Positions 1 to 8,699 of a stretch of 64,000 bases of DNA are shown here, piece by piece. A program made the position numbers and the translations under genes. The DNA is from Desulfobacteraceae bacterium. Lineage in GTDB: Bacteria; Desulfobacterota; Desulfobacteria; Desulfobacterales; Desulfobacteraceae. Position 1 is the stretch's first letter; each line of letters opens with the position of its first letter. The notes beneath the pieces were generated by a model, which saw only the letters and a program-made list of their open reading frames with translations, had not been told where the DNA came from and searched no databases. The stretch is from assembly GCA_016743945.1 (NCBI GenBank), contig JADGFI010000010.1, positions 1 through 64,000 on the forward strand, given 5' to 3'.

Positions 1-1
1 T

Positions 2-313
2 GTTCTATCCCGTCAAGCTGGATTTTTACCAATTTTAAACCATTCCAATGAAATAAAAGATATGAGGAAAACTCTCTCCTTTGCGTTGAAAGAAGAAATG
101 GGATTAGATGTAAAATGTCCTGGTATAATACATTCTACTTTTTTAAGATTCAGAAGAAATCCGGACGATATAAAAAATTTTATTGAAATGTTTGAATCCA
201 TAGCGAAAAAATTTAAAATCTGTGAGACGATCATAGATGAGATACTACTCACATCAGAAACTATGCCATATATGACCGGAGGCGAGACTTTACATCAATT
301 CTGCCTGAGGTAA
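2..313 (+). CDS. C-terminal part of an unidentified protein (possible 2H phosphoesterase-like)
   Basis: The frame is open from the left edge of the window, so the start lies outside; 103 residues and the stop are visible. I do not recognise the family with certainty. A His-Ser-Thr-Phe motif (visible residues 44-47) followed about 40 residues later by a hydrophobic strand ending in a Ser-Glu-Thr segment resembles the second HxT half of 2H phosphoesterases (LigT/2'-5' RNA ligase-like), but this is inference from a short pattern. The segment is clearly more AT-rich than the genes that follow, and no obvious terminator follows it before the convergent methyltransferase at 482. Confidence 0.55.
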   Translation, partial: VLSRQAGFLPILNHSNEIKDMRKTLSFALKEEMGLDVKCPGIIHSTFLRFRRNPDDIKNFIEMFESIAKKFKICETIIDEILLTSETMPYMTGGETLHQFCLR

Positions 314-481
314 AATAATAGATTACAACTATATTACATCTCTAAAGTTCATTTGAAGATAACGATGGAATTACATTAATAACATTCTATTTCAACCCTT
401 TGCAGCAGCCAAATCATTCAAATTAAAAATTTTAGATTTCTGAGGTTACCTTTAAACTGACATAGAAGATTAACGCCCTTT

Positions 482-1351
482 TTAAATAAGGGGAGTTACA
501 GAAAAAACAGCCGTTGCGGTGAGGCCTTTCTGCTTTTTGGTGATAACTTTTTCAATGGCAATGGATTCAAGGTATTCCCGGATAATCTTTCCAAGTTCGG
601 TTCTTTTTTTTTGATCATTCACCTTTGAAAAAAAGGCCATTTGATTATCAAACTCTTGTTCCAGACCAATTTTTTGATCCCACTCAACCGTGTCAAAAAC
701 AATATCTGGAAAAAGTCCCAGGGAAAAAAGCAAATTGATCTTGTACAAAATGCTCTGGGGTTTGTCGTCAAGGGGGGTGCCCATGATCTTTTTCCAAAGA
801 TGGATTAAAATTTCATGCTGCTGTCTGGCCGCCCACCCCCGGACGGCACATCCGTTTTTCGAGCATGCCATCATTTTAAAAAAAGCGTCTGCAGTTGCAA
901 CTCCCGGGGACATGAAAGCGATGACCAGGTCAAATTGTTTCGCCCAACCCTTTTTTTGAATATCAAGCGTATGCCAGTCTTCGGATAAAATACTTATCCG
1001 GTCTGCCAGATCCGATGTTAACCGTTCGGAAAACCTATCCAGCATCCCTTGGGAAAAATCAAGGGCGGTTACATGGGCCCCGTTTTTTGCCAGGTCCATG
1101 GCCAGCAGACCAGTTCCACAACCGATCTCCAAAACCTTCATCCCCTCAAATAAAAGGCCTTTTTGTTTCAACAGTCCCAGGGTTTTTTCAAGGCGCCGGT
1201 CCTGGATCTCTCGTTCACTCTTGTCATAGGTTGTGGAAGCCTTGTCCCAATATTCGGGCGTGGAAAACCCCTTGTGAACCGCATAGGTATCGCTTGATTT
1301 ATCTTGTTCCCACTCATTGATCCAAAAAGATTTATTAAAGATAGACTCCAT
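482..1351 (-). CDS. Class I SAM-dependent methyltransferase
   Basis: A 289-residue protein with a textbook Rossmann motif I, VLEIGCGTG, at residues 73-81, followed by an acidic strand end (TALDFS) that would bind the ribose of S-adenosylmethionine. This places it in the class I methyltransferase superfamily. The substrate cannot be read from the sequence. The N-terminal 70 residues contain a conserved-looking segment with Trp and Tyr residues (STPEYWDKAS) that may cap the active site. It is transcribed on the same strand as the downstream RND genes but is separated from them by 33 bp, and may be the last gene of that transcript. Confidence 0.8.
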   Translation of the reverse strand: MESIFNKSFWINEWEQDKSSDTYAVHKGFSTPEYWDKASTTYDKSEREIQDRRLEKTLGLLKQKGLLFEGMKVLEIGCGTGLLAMDLAKNGAHVTALDFSQGMLDRFSERLTSDLADRISILSEDWHTLDIQKKGWAKQFDLVIAFMSPGVATADAFFKMMACSKNGCAVRGWAARQQHEILIHLWKKIMGTPLDDKPQSILYKINLLFSLGLFPDIVFDTVEWDQKIGLEQEFDNQMAFFSKVNDQKKRTELGKIIREYLESIAIEKVITKKQKGLTATAVFSVTPLI

Positions 1352-1384
1352 CGTTATTGACCCCTTTTATTTATAATTTCAACT

Positions 1385-4300
1385 TCATTTATTTCCAGGA
1401 CCGCCGTTTCCGACGTTCGCTTGTTTTGCCATAAAAATCTCTGTCACATCCACAATCACCACATAAAGGGCCGGTACAAATACGAGTGTCAACCCGGTGG
1501 CCACAATCAAGCCTGAACTGATGCTCACGGCCATGGGGATGAGAAACTGGGCCTGGAAGCTTGTTTCCAGCAGCAAGGGAAAAAGCCCTGCCACCGTTGT
1601 CACAGTGGTGAGCAATACCGGCCTGAAGCGGCTTTGACCCGCCTCGATTACCGAATCAAACACCTGGGCCCCACAGCGCACCTTGTTATTAATAAAATCA
1701 ATCAGGATCAAGCTGTCATTGACCACGATACCAGACAGGGCCACAATCCCGAAAATACTGATCATGGTGATATCCAGCCCCATGAAAAAATGTCCGACAA
1801 TGGCGCCGATGAGGCCAAAAGGGATGGCGGTCATGATGATCACCGGCTGGAGATAGGATCGAAACTGGCTGGCCAGGAGCAAAAACATCACCATGGCAGC
1901 CAGGGAAAATCCTTTGACCAGACTGTTGATGGATTCTTCGGTCCGCTTGGCCTGACCCTCCAGGTCATAGGAAACGCCGGGAAATCTATTTACAAGAGAG
2001 ATTAAAAACTCGTGGCTTAAATTGTCCACAATTTTCTGGGCATTGGCCACATCCTCATCCAGATCGGATATCACCGTGACCACCCGTTTTCGGTCCACCC
2101 GCTGGATGGTGGAATAGCCCTGTTCCATCTCAATGCGGGCCACCTGGTTCAAGGGGATTTGCCTTCCATCCCGGGTGCGAATTCTCAAATTATCAATGCT
2201 GGCTTCCGATTCCCTTTCCTCCTGGGAATACCGTACCATTACCTTGATATCATCTTTCCCCCGTTGAATCTTTAAGGCCTCGTCCCCGTAATAGGCCTGG
2301 CGAAGCTGAATGGCAATATCGGCCATGGTGACCCCCAGAGATTTTGCGCCCTTTTTGATAAAAATCTGTTTTTCCATTTTTCCGGGCCGAAAGTCATCCG
2401 TGATATCAAAGGTTCCAGGATAGGTGGCAATCTCCTGTTTAAGCGCCTTGGCCGCCTGTTCCAACTGGACCAGATCGCTCCCCACAAGCCTTATTTCTAT
2501 TGGGTTACCGCCGGGTCCCCCGCTAATAATGGTAAAGGTCAATTGTTCAACCCCCAAAATATCCCCGGTCAATTCCCGCCATTTTACCGTGACCTCGGGA
2601 GCGGAAATACCGGATCGCATGTCTGCCGGCAAAATCTCAATCCAGGCTTCTCCGCAGTGTCCGCCATGGACACCTGGTTTCCAGTCCCGCCTGGGAATAA
2701 CTCCTACCAGGGAAAAATTATTGACCACCAGGTCCTGGCCGTCCTTTACCCTGTTCCTGAAATAATCGTTCAGTTCAAAGGCCCCGTTTTCGATTTGCTT
2801 GATGGTCTTTTCCGTGGTCCCAAAGGGGGTGCCAAGTGGGTATATTGCCTCGGAAATGATCCAGTTGGAATCGGTTTTGGAAAAAAAGACAAAGGGCACA
2901 TGTCCCCCGGCCAGAAGGCCTAAAGAAATAATAAGACACCCTGTTCCCATGGCCAGTGTAAAGTAACGGTTCCTCACACAATACCTTAAAACGGGCAGGT
3001 AAATGGAATGGATAAATTGATTCATTTTCTTTTCCACCCGGCTCCTGACCCAGGCATGGCCGGCTATCACATCTTTTTTCAACCAGCCCAGCCAGAACGA
3101 AAAGAGCCGGGACAACCAGCCTTTATCTTGCTTGGAAGGTGTCAGGGTATGTTCCAGGTGGGCCGGAAGGATGATAAAGGCTTCCAAAAGAGAAACAGCC
3201 AGAATACAGATCACCGCCTGGGGCATTATGGAAATAAATTTACCCATGATCCCGGAAATATGCATCAAGGGGGTAAAAGCCACAATGGTTGTGGCCACTG
3301 CCATTACCACCGGTCCCCCGATCTGTTCCATGCTGTCCATTACCGCCTGTTTGGGAGATTTGCCCATGGAATAATGGGTATAGATATTCTCTCCCACAAT
3401 AATGGCATCATCCACCAATATTCCCAGGGTCATGATAAATCCGAACAAGGACAGCATATTGATGGAGGCGCCAAAATAATCCAACACCAGAAATGCCCCC
3501 ATAAAAGAGATGGGAATTCCCGATGCTACCCAGAAGGCCAGGCCCAGATCCAGGAACAGAGCCAGCACAATAAATACCAATAATATCCCCTGGGCCCCGT
3601 TCTTGAGCAAAAGGTCAATGCGGTCCTGGACCATGTCTGCCATATTGAACCAATACCCCAGGGTCACACCCTTGGGCATAAGATCCTTGTGGGTTTCAAG
3701 ATAGTTGATGGCCGTATTTGAAATGGCAATGGTATCCTGGGAATCGGTACGGCTCACCACAATCATTGCCGCAGGTTTCCCATTGAACCTTGCGGTGACA
3801 TCAGAGTCTTCAAACCCGTCCTTAACCTTTGCCACATCCCCCAAACGAATCTCCGTACCGTCGGGCCTTGTCAAAAGCGGGATGCGCTCAAATTCTTCCC
3901 CGGTATACAATTTTCCCTTGGCCCGGACCAGCACCTCACTTCCCCGGGTTTTTATTTTGCCGCCGGGAAGTTCCAGGCTGCCGGTCTTAACTGCTGCCAC
4001 CACCTGATCAAAGGAAAGGTTAAACTGGCGAAGGCTTGCTTCAGATATCTCAATGGAAATCTCAAACTCCCTGACCCCGGTCAGACTTGCCAGGGAAATC
4101 GCATCGGTATCCACCAGGTCATCCCGGATCTTTTCAGCCGTATCCCGCAGCAAAAGCTCATCCACATTTCCGTAAACTGCCAGGTATATGGCAGGCTCAT
4201 TGTTCTTGATCTCAATGATCACCGGGTCTTCTGCCTCTTCGGGAAAGGAATCTATTAAATCGATTTCCGTTCGAATTTCATCCAGTTTTTCATTGATATT

Positions 4301-4600
4301 GGTTCCAGCATTAAGTTCCAATGTGACGGAACCATGGCCCTCAAGGGCGGTTGAATACATGGTTTTGATATTTTCAATGCTTTTGAGCTGTTCCTCTATT
4401 TTGATGCACAGGCCCTCTTCCACCTCTTCAGGAGAGGCACCCGGATAGGAGACACCGATATTGATCATGTCCAGGGAATACTGGGGAAACATTTCCCGCT
4501 TCATATGAATCACCGTGAAAAAACCGGCCACAATCAAAAACACCATGATCAGGTTTACAGACACCCTGTGTTCAACCGACCATTTACCCAGGGTGTTCAT
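1385..4600 (-). CDS. RND-family efflux pump, inner-membrane permease
   Basis: This 1071-residue protein has the size and layout of resistance-nodulation-division pumps: an N-terminal membrane segment (about residues 12-32), a long periplasmic region, a multi-helix membrane block around residues 330-480, a second periplasmic region and a C-terminal membrane block. The helix-4 motif LVDDAIIVGENIY carries the paired aspartates used for proton coupling. The corresponding C-terminal helix has IVVNDSLILID. It would exchange protons for export of drugs, lipids or other amphiphiles together with the fusion protein encoded just upstream; its start codon overlaps that gene's stop (ATGA). No outer-membrane channel gene lies in the window, so a TolC-like protein elsewhere is presumed. 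The substrate is unknown. Confidence 0.93.
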   Translation of the reverse strand: MNTLGKWSVEHRVSVNLIMVFLIVAGFFTVIHMKREMFPQYSLDMINIGVSYPGASPEEVEEGLCIKIEEQLKSIENIKTMYSTALEGHGSVTLELNAGTNINEKLDEIRTEIDLIDSFPEEAEDPVIIEIKNNEPAIYLAVYGNVDELLLRDTAEKIRDDLVDTDAISLASLTGVREFEISIEISEASLRQFNLSFDQVVAAVKTGSLELPGGKIKTRGSEVLVRAKGKLYTGEEFERIPLLTRPDGTEIRLGDVAKVKDGFEDSDVTARFNGKPAAMIVVSRTDSQDTIAISNTAINYLETHKDLMPKGVTLGYWFNMADMVQDRIDLLLKNGAQGILLVFIVLALFLDLGLAFWVASGIPISFMGAFLVLDYFGASINMLSLFGFIMTLGILVDDAIIVGENIYTHYSMGKSPKQAVMDSMEQIGGPVVMAVATTIVAFTPLMHISGIMGKFISIMPQAVICILAVSLLEAFIILPAHLEHTLTPSKQDKGWLSRLFSFWLGWLKKDVIAGHAWVRSRVEKKMNQFIHSIYLPVLRYCVRNRYFTLAMGTGCLIISLGLLAGGHVPFVFFSKTDSNWIISEAIYPLGTPFGTTEKTIKQIENGAFELNDYFRNRVKDGQDLVVNNFSLVGVIPRRDWKPGVHGGHCGEAWIEILPADMRSGISAPEVTVKWRELTGDILGVEQLTFTIISGGPGGNPIEIRLVGSDLVQLEQAAKALKQEIATYPGTFDITDDFRPGKMEKQIFIKKGAKSLGVTMADIAIQLRQAYYGDEALKIQRGKDDIKVMVRYSQEERESEASIDNLRIRTRDGRQIPLNQVARIEMEQGYSTIQRVDRKRVVTVISDLDEDVANAQKIVDNLSHEFLISLVNRFPGVSYDLEGQAKRTEESINSLVKGFSLAAMVMFLLLASQFRSYLQPVIIMTAIPFGLIGAIVGHFFMGLDITMISIFGIVALSGIVVNDSLILIDFINNKVRCGAQVFDSVIEAGQSRFRPVLLTTVTTVAGLFPLLLETSFQAQFLIPMAVSISSGLIVATGLTLVFVPALYVVIVDVTEIFMAKQANVGNGGPGNK

Positions 4601-5928
4601 GGTTTCACGCTCTTTTGCTGTCCATTTTCCCAGGTCAATGCCATCCCCTCAATGGCACCGGGAAGAGGAGAGGCAATAATCTTGTCCCCGTTGGCAAGCC
4701 CGCCATTGATATAGACCTGCTCCTCAAATTTGCGCAACACGGTTACCTGACGCATCTCCAGGCGTGAATCTGTGACAATATACAAGACATTCCTGGGTTT
4801 GAGCAGATGCCGGGGCAGCACAAAAATATTTTCATGGGTCTCACCGATAATTTTGCAATTCACAAAGCTGCCGGGTTTTAAATCAAACAAATTTGACCTA
4901 TCATTATTCAACCTGTCATTATTTCCCGCTTGGATCTCCAGGGTCATGGGCAGGGTTCTGGTTCGTTCATCAATCCTGGCCTTAACCCTTGCAACCGTGG
5001 CTTCCCATTCCCTTTTTTTGGGATCATCAAAATTGGCGATACAGATCCTGGCTGAAGGCAAGCGGCCATTTTCAAAAAACGTCTGAATCCAGCGCATCTG
5101 TTCCAGGGGAATTCTCACCTCTACATCCAGTGCGTCTTTCGCATAGACAGCCCCCAGGATCTGGCCAGGATTCACATACTCCCCCACCTGGGCCTGTTTC
5201 TCCAGAACAAATCCGTCAAATCCTGACAAAATCTGGGTCCTGTCCAATGCCAGGGAAGCTTTGTCAAACTCCACATTGGCCATGGCCAGTGCCGCCTTTC
5301 TTTGTTCCATCATGGCCGGCATAAGCGACTGCCGATTCTGGATGGCCTGTAATTGGATTCTGGCGGCAAGATGCTGCTGTTCCGCCTTGTCCAGGGTGGT
5401 TTTAGATGCAAACTGGTTTTGGCTCAGCGCTTTCATGCGCTCAAATTCCTTTTGGGTCAGATTCACATTGGCCTTTGCCAATTCCACATCCTTTTTCAAA
5501 TTTTCTATATCCTGATTCAGGCTGTCCATATCCACCCGGGCCTGGGTAACCCGGACGGCCGCCGCCTCTTTGCCCAAACCATAGGATCTCGGGTCAATCT
5601 GGGCAAGCAGGGCCTGATTTTCAATGGATCCCCCTTCCAGAAACCCAGGATTCAGATAAACGATTCGTCCGGGTACCTCCACGGCAATTTTAACCAACCG
5701 CCTTGGATGGACCGTGCCAAAGGCCTCCACCATCATCACTTTGGATTGGGAATGGGCCTCAAAGACCCGAACACTGGGCGGGGTTCGCACCACCTCTTTT
5801 TTCTCAGGGGTTGACCGACTCGCATACAGCCAGAACGCCAGGGCAAAGGCGATGCCCAGCACAATAAAAACCCGAAAAAGTTTAAACAAAAAAAAAGCGA
5901 CCGCCTTAAATCTCGATGGTTTTTCCAT
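4597..5928 (-). CDS. RND efflux membrane-fusion (periplasmic adaptor) protein
   Basis: An HlyD/AcrA-type adaptor with one N-terminal membrane anchor (about residues 10-33), a lipoyl-like beta domain beginning around the PGRIVYLNPGF segment, a long charged coiled-coil hairpin in the middle and beta-barrel and membrane-proximal domains towards the C terminus. I chose the ATG at 5928 because AAAGGG lies 7 nt upstream; an in-frame ATG two codons earlier is equally possible. Its stop overlaps the pump start by 4 nt, so the two are translationally coupled. A 35-bp imperfect inverted repeat lies about 130 bp upstream and may serve control of this operon. Confidence 0.9.
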   Translation of the reverse strand: MEKPSRFKAVAFFLFKLFRVFIVLGIAFALAFWLYASRSTPEKKEVVRTPPSVRVFEAHSQSKVMMVEAFGTVHPRRLVKIAVEVPGRIVYLNPGFLEGGSIENQALLAQIDPRSYGLGKEAAAVRVTQARVDMDSLNQDIENLKKDVELAKANVNLTQKEFERMKALSQNQFASKTTLDKAEQQHLAARIQLQAIQNRQSLMPAMMEQRKAALAMANVEFDKASLALDRTQILSGFDGFVLEKQAQVGEYVNPGQILGAVYAKDALDVEVRIPLEQMRWIQTFFENGRLPSARICIANFDDPKKREWEATVARVKARIDERTRTLPMTLEIQAGNNDRLNNDRSNLFDLKPGSFVNCKIIGETHENIFVLPRHLLKPRNVLYIVTDSRLEMRQVTVLRKFEEQVYINGGLANGDKIIASPLPGAIEGMALTWENGQQKSVKP

Positions 5929-6060
5929 GGGCATACCCTTTGATCCACAAATTTGTGTCTTTACTTCATATAGTTTTGCTTTTTTATATACCAAGCTTTT
6001 TTTCGGAAAGGAAATAGAAAGGATTAGAATACAAAGATTTATAAATTATGGGGTTCTGCC

Positions 6061-6095
6061 GTGTGACACCCTGTTCAACAGGTTCCGTCAGACAC
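6061..6095. promoter_or_regulatory. Inverted repeat upstream of the RND efflux operon
   Basis: A perfect core palindrome CTGTTCAACAG (6071-6081) is nested in outer arms GTGTGAC (6061-6067) and GTCAGACAC (6087-6095), giving an imperfect symmetric element of about 35 bp in the 198-bp gap between yebG and the adaptor gene. It has no T-run on either strand, so it is not a typical terminator. TetR- or MarR-type operators of efflux operons often look like this, but no regulator gene is adjacent, so the role is inferred. Confidence 0.35.
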
Positions 6096-6126
6096 CCCCA
6101 TTACGCGTACCAAAATCAAAGCAAAT

Positions 6127-6474
6127 TTATTCTTTTGCCTTGGTTTTTGCCTTTATTTTTATTTCCTTTTTAGGGGAAGCGGTTTCTTTGGCAGTTTGTT
6201 TGGAAGAAGTCTTTTCCGCTGGCTTGGAAGGGGCTCTTTTCTTTGGGTTCATGCCCCGTAAAATAAGCATGAGCGCCTCACGTTTCTGGGCCATGACCAG
6301 AGAGATTTCTTCAAGCTGCTCCTCGGTGATTTTTGTTTTAGCACTTTCCAGGAAATCAAACAAATTGTCGGCAATATCAAGCATTTTATCATGGGCGTCT
6401 GCTTCCTTTTTTGTCGCAAATGTCATTTTTTCCTCTCCATTCCTGACAACAATATACTTTACAATTACAGCCAT
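6127..6474 (-). CDS. yebG: YebG family protein
   Basis: The first 70 residues match the small conserved YebG family known from Enterobacteria as a DNA-damage-inducible protein: MAVIVKYIVVRNG at the start, then EKMTFATKKEADAHDKMLDIAD. At 115 residues it is slightly longer than the E. coli protein because of a Lys/Ala/Ser/Thr-rich tail (about residues 75-115), a low-complexity basic tail also seen in the family. The biochemical function of YebG is not established. I found no CTGT-N8-ACAG LexA-type box in the 130 bp upstream, so SOS control as in E. coli is not supported by the sequence here. Confidence 0.85.
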   Translation of the reverse strand: MAVIVKYIVVRNGEEKMTFATKKEADAHDKMLDIADNLFDFLESAKTKITEEQLEEISLVMAQKREALMLILRGMNPKKRAPSKPAEKTSSKQTAKETASPKKEIKIKAKTKAKE

Positions 6475-6540
6475 TTTTTCTCCTTGAAATCCGGCATGAT
6501 TATAAAAAACGATGAGAGATACATCCCACCGTCTCTATCT

Positions 6541-6587
6541 CTTAATATAAAATAAGGCCCTAGTAAAGAGATATTCTTACCAGGGCC
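6541..6587 (-). terminator. Rho-independent terminator of the hdrA-mvhD-metV-metF operon
   Basis: Read on the minus strand, arms GGCCCTGGTAAGA (6575-6587) and TCTTTACTAGGGCC (6556-6569) form a long stem with one bulge and one wobble pair, followed by TTATTTTATATT. It lies 19 bp beyond the metF stop codon. Confidence 0.8.
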
Positions 6588-6605
6588 CTCACAAATAAAT
6601 TTAGA

Positions 6606-7538
6606 TTATATTTCCGGTCGTGGGTAGAGACCGCTTCTTTCAACTATCTCCGGTACTTTTTCCTCCCACTCAATGGCCATGATGTGGAATCCTGCAACCC
6701 CTGTCACTTCCTTGAGCTGCTGGATGTGTTCCACACAGATATCAATGCCTTCCTGGGCCTGTTTGCCCTTTTCAACACCGGCAAGGCGGGCTATGATCTC
6801 ATCGGGCACATCCATTCCCGGCACCTTTTTTTTCATATATTTGGCCATACCCACTGATTTCATGGGGGTCATGCCGGCCATGATAAAGGCTTGTTCGGTC
6901 AGTCCTCTGTCCACTGCCCGCCGCATCCATTCCTTGAATTTGTCTATATTGTAGATACACTGGGTCTGGATAAATTGTGCACCGCAGGCAATCTTTTTGG
7001 CAAGTCTTGGCACCCGGATTTCAAAGGGATCGGCAAAGGGATTGGCTGCAGCCCCCACAAATATCCTGGGGGGGCGGCGTATGTCATCTCCCCCTAAAAA
7101 CTTTCCCTCATCACGCATGTGGCAAACGGTCTGGACCAATTGCATACTGTCCAGATCATGGACGTTCTGGCCCTGGGCACAATCGCCAAAACTCTGGTGG
7201 TCACCGGAGAGGCAAAGCATATTGGGAATATCAAAGGAGGCAGCCCCGAGGATATCACTCTGGAGAGCCACCCGGTTTCTGTCCCTTGTTACCATCTGAA
7301 GCACAGGTTCTATTCCCAAAAGTTTTAAATGAACACAGGCGGCAAGGGAGGACATCCGTGTCATGGCAGTCTGGTTGTCCGTGACATTGATGGCATCCAC
7401 AAAATCCTTGATCAGCATGCCTTTTTTGCGCACCTCTTCCGGGTCACTTCCCCGGGGGGGACCGCATTCGGAAGTAACGCCCAGGTGTCCTGCTTTCATG
7501 ACTCTTTCCAGCCTGCCGGCACTTACGAACTCGCTCAT
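6606..7538 (-). CDS. metF: Methylene-tetrahydrofolate reductase, MetF-type flavoprotein
   Basis: A 310-residue MTHFR that would reduce 5,10-methylene-tetrahydrofolate to 5-methyl-tetrahydrofolate. The substrate-binding barrel is recognisable from VTSECGPPRGSDPEEV near residue 25, VTDNQ near 53, the LCLSGDH segment near 135 and GAQFIQTQCIYN near 210. It starts at the ATG that overlaps the metV stop (ATGA, 7535-7538), preceded by GGAGG. The neighbours metV, mvhD and hdrA imply the acetogen-type, multi-subunit reductase that draws electrons through FeS and flavin partners rather than the simple NADH enzyme of methionine synthesis. In a sulfate reducer this step belongs to the methyl branch of the Wood-Ljungdahl pathway, in either direction. 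Confidence 0.92.
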   Translation of the reverse strand: MSEFVSAGRLERVMKAGHLGVTSECGPPRGSDPEEVRKKGMLIKDFVDAINVTDNQTAMTRMSSLAACVHLKLLGIEPVLQMVTRDRNRVALQSDILGAASFDIPNMLCLSGDHQSFGDCAQGQNVHDLDSMQLVQTVCHMRDEGKFLGGDDIRRPPRIFVGAAANPFADPFEIRVPRLAKKIACGAQFIQTQCIYNIDKFKEWMRRAVDRGLTEQAFIMAGMTPMKSVGMAKYMKKKVPGMDVPDEIIARLAGVEKGKQAQEGIDICVEHIQQLKEVTGVAGFHIMAIEWEEKVPEIVERSGLYPRPEI

Positions 7539-8203
7539 ATTTTTACATCCTCCCTGGTTACGGTTCTGGGTCCGCCTGCCCGATCTGTGGACCAATCTTT
7601 GATGGGGGCTACCTTCTCATAATCATCCATCTTATCAAGGGCTTGGAGCCGATCAATAATGAGCTGCCAGGCACAGTCCGTATCCGGACCCAGTTCGCAC
7701 TTGCCGTTGGTGGATCCGCCGCAGGGGCCGTTGAGCACTCGTTTGGCACACCTGGAAACAGGACAAATCCCCCCAGTTCTTGCTAGGACACAAGAACCGC
7801 AGGCCTGACAGCGTTCCGTCCAAAGCCCCCGGTCTTCATTGGCACCCAGACAGATGGTGTTCACCCCGGGCAACAGGGGCATGGTCAGATATTTTTCCGC
7901 TGCAAACTGAACCCCCACCCCACAGGCCAGGGAGACAATGGCATCATAGTTATCAATATTCTTGCGGATTTCCTCCAGATACTCATGATCGCACTGACGT
8001 TCCAGAGTGTGCTCGGAAATCGTTTTTTCCTTGCCCTGGGTGATAAAATACATTCTCAATGCCGATGCCAGCACCTCCACCTCTTTTTTACCACCGGCCT
8101 CACAAACCGTCACACACTCGTTACATCCCAGAATCAGAATGCGGTCAAAATTGCGTACTTCTTCGATGATTTCCTCAATGGGTTTTTTTTCTGCGATTAT
8201 CAT
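7535..8203 (-). CDS. metV: Methylene-tetrahydrofolate reductase C-terminal (MetV-type) zinc/FeS subunit
   Basis: A 222-residue protein of the MTHFR_C (MetV) family that partners MetF. The N-terminal half has a conserved Cys pair (LGCNECVTVC, about residues 26-35). The C-terminal half is Cys-rich (CQACGSC, CPVSRCAKRVLNGPCGG, about residues 130-165), consistent with metal or FeS binding. GAGG lies 7 nt before the ATG at 8203. It overlaps metF by 4 nt and follows mvhD by 40 nt. In acetogens MetV bridges MetF to the Hdr/Mvh electron-transfer module, which agrees with the gene order here. Confidence 0.88.
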   Translation of the reverse strand: MIIAEKKPIEEIIEEVRNFDRILILGCNECVTVCEAGGKKEVEVLASALRMYFITQGKEKTISEHTLERQCDHEYLEEIRKNIDNYDAIVSLACGVGVQFAAEKYLTMPLLPGVNTICLGANEDRGLWTERCQACGSCVLARTGGICPVSRCAKRVLNGPCGGSTNGKCELGPDTDCAWQLIIDRLQALDKMDDYEKVAPIKDWSTDRAGGPRTVTREDVKI

Positions 8204-8243
8204 ACGCTTACCTCATATTCAGCTGTTAAATTTTGAAGCCATA

Positions 8244-8699
8244 TCAAGCTGCGGTTGCCTTTTTCTGTTTGGCCATTTTCTGTTTGGCCAGGCGAACGGG
8301 GCTGGGGCCCATTTCTTTTATTTTATTGACCATTTCAATGGAATACTGGGCAAACAAGGGGCCTTCACCTGAAGACAGGTTATACATTTTCACCCGTTCT
8401 CCGCCAACCCCCACCTGGTCCAGAATCTTTGCGGCCTGTTCAACCCGCTTTCGCGCCCGAAAATTGCCCTGGTTAAAATGACAATCGCCTTCCATACACC
8501 CCACCACATAGAGGCCGTCCGCCCCTTTTTCAAAGGCCCTCAGGATATGAATAATATCAATCTTGCCCGTGCAGGGAAGGCGAACAATTCTAAAACTCGT
8601 TGGGATCTTCAATCTCATGGAACCTGCCAGGTCCGCAGCTGAATACCCTCAAAAGTTGCAGCAAAATGCCAGTATCACCGGCTCGAATTCTTTTATCAT
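8244..8699 (-). CDS. mvhD: MvhD-like hydrogenase delta / iron-sulfur subunit, selenoprotein (Sec17)
   Basis: The visible C-terminal frame (RLKIPTSFRIVRLPCTGKID, then GCMEGDCHFNQGN) is the MvhD family, which carries a 2Fe-2S cluster and links HdrA to its electron donor. The expected N terminus lies directly upstream in the same frame, interrupted by one TGA at 8651-8649: VILAFCCNF-U-GYSAADLAGSM. Family members have Cys at this place, so TGA is read as selenocysteine, giving 151 residues. The ATG at 8699 overlaps the hdrA stop (ATGA). A start at the internal ATG (8618) would remove the conserved Cys pair and the Sec residue. MvhD selenoproteins are known from related bacteria and methanogens. 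Confidence 0.88.
8624..8638 (-). promoter_or_regulatory. Candidate bacterial SECIS stem-loop of mvhD
   Basis: Starting 13 nt after the first base of the TGA codon, CUGC and GCAG pair around a 7-nt loop GGACCUG. The loop begins about 18 nt from the UGA and has G at its first two positions, within the range described for bacterial SECIS elements. An alternative fold pairs GGACCU with AGGU-UCC, with a bulged U. The stem is short, so the assignment leans on the coding evidence. Confidence 0.5.

Noticed and set aside
6475..6605. LexA box for yebG
   Set aside because: No CTGT-N8-ACAG pattern in the upstream region.
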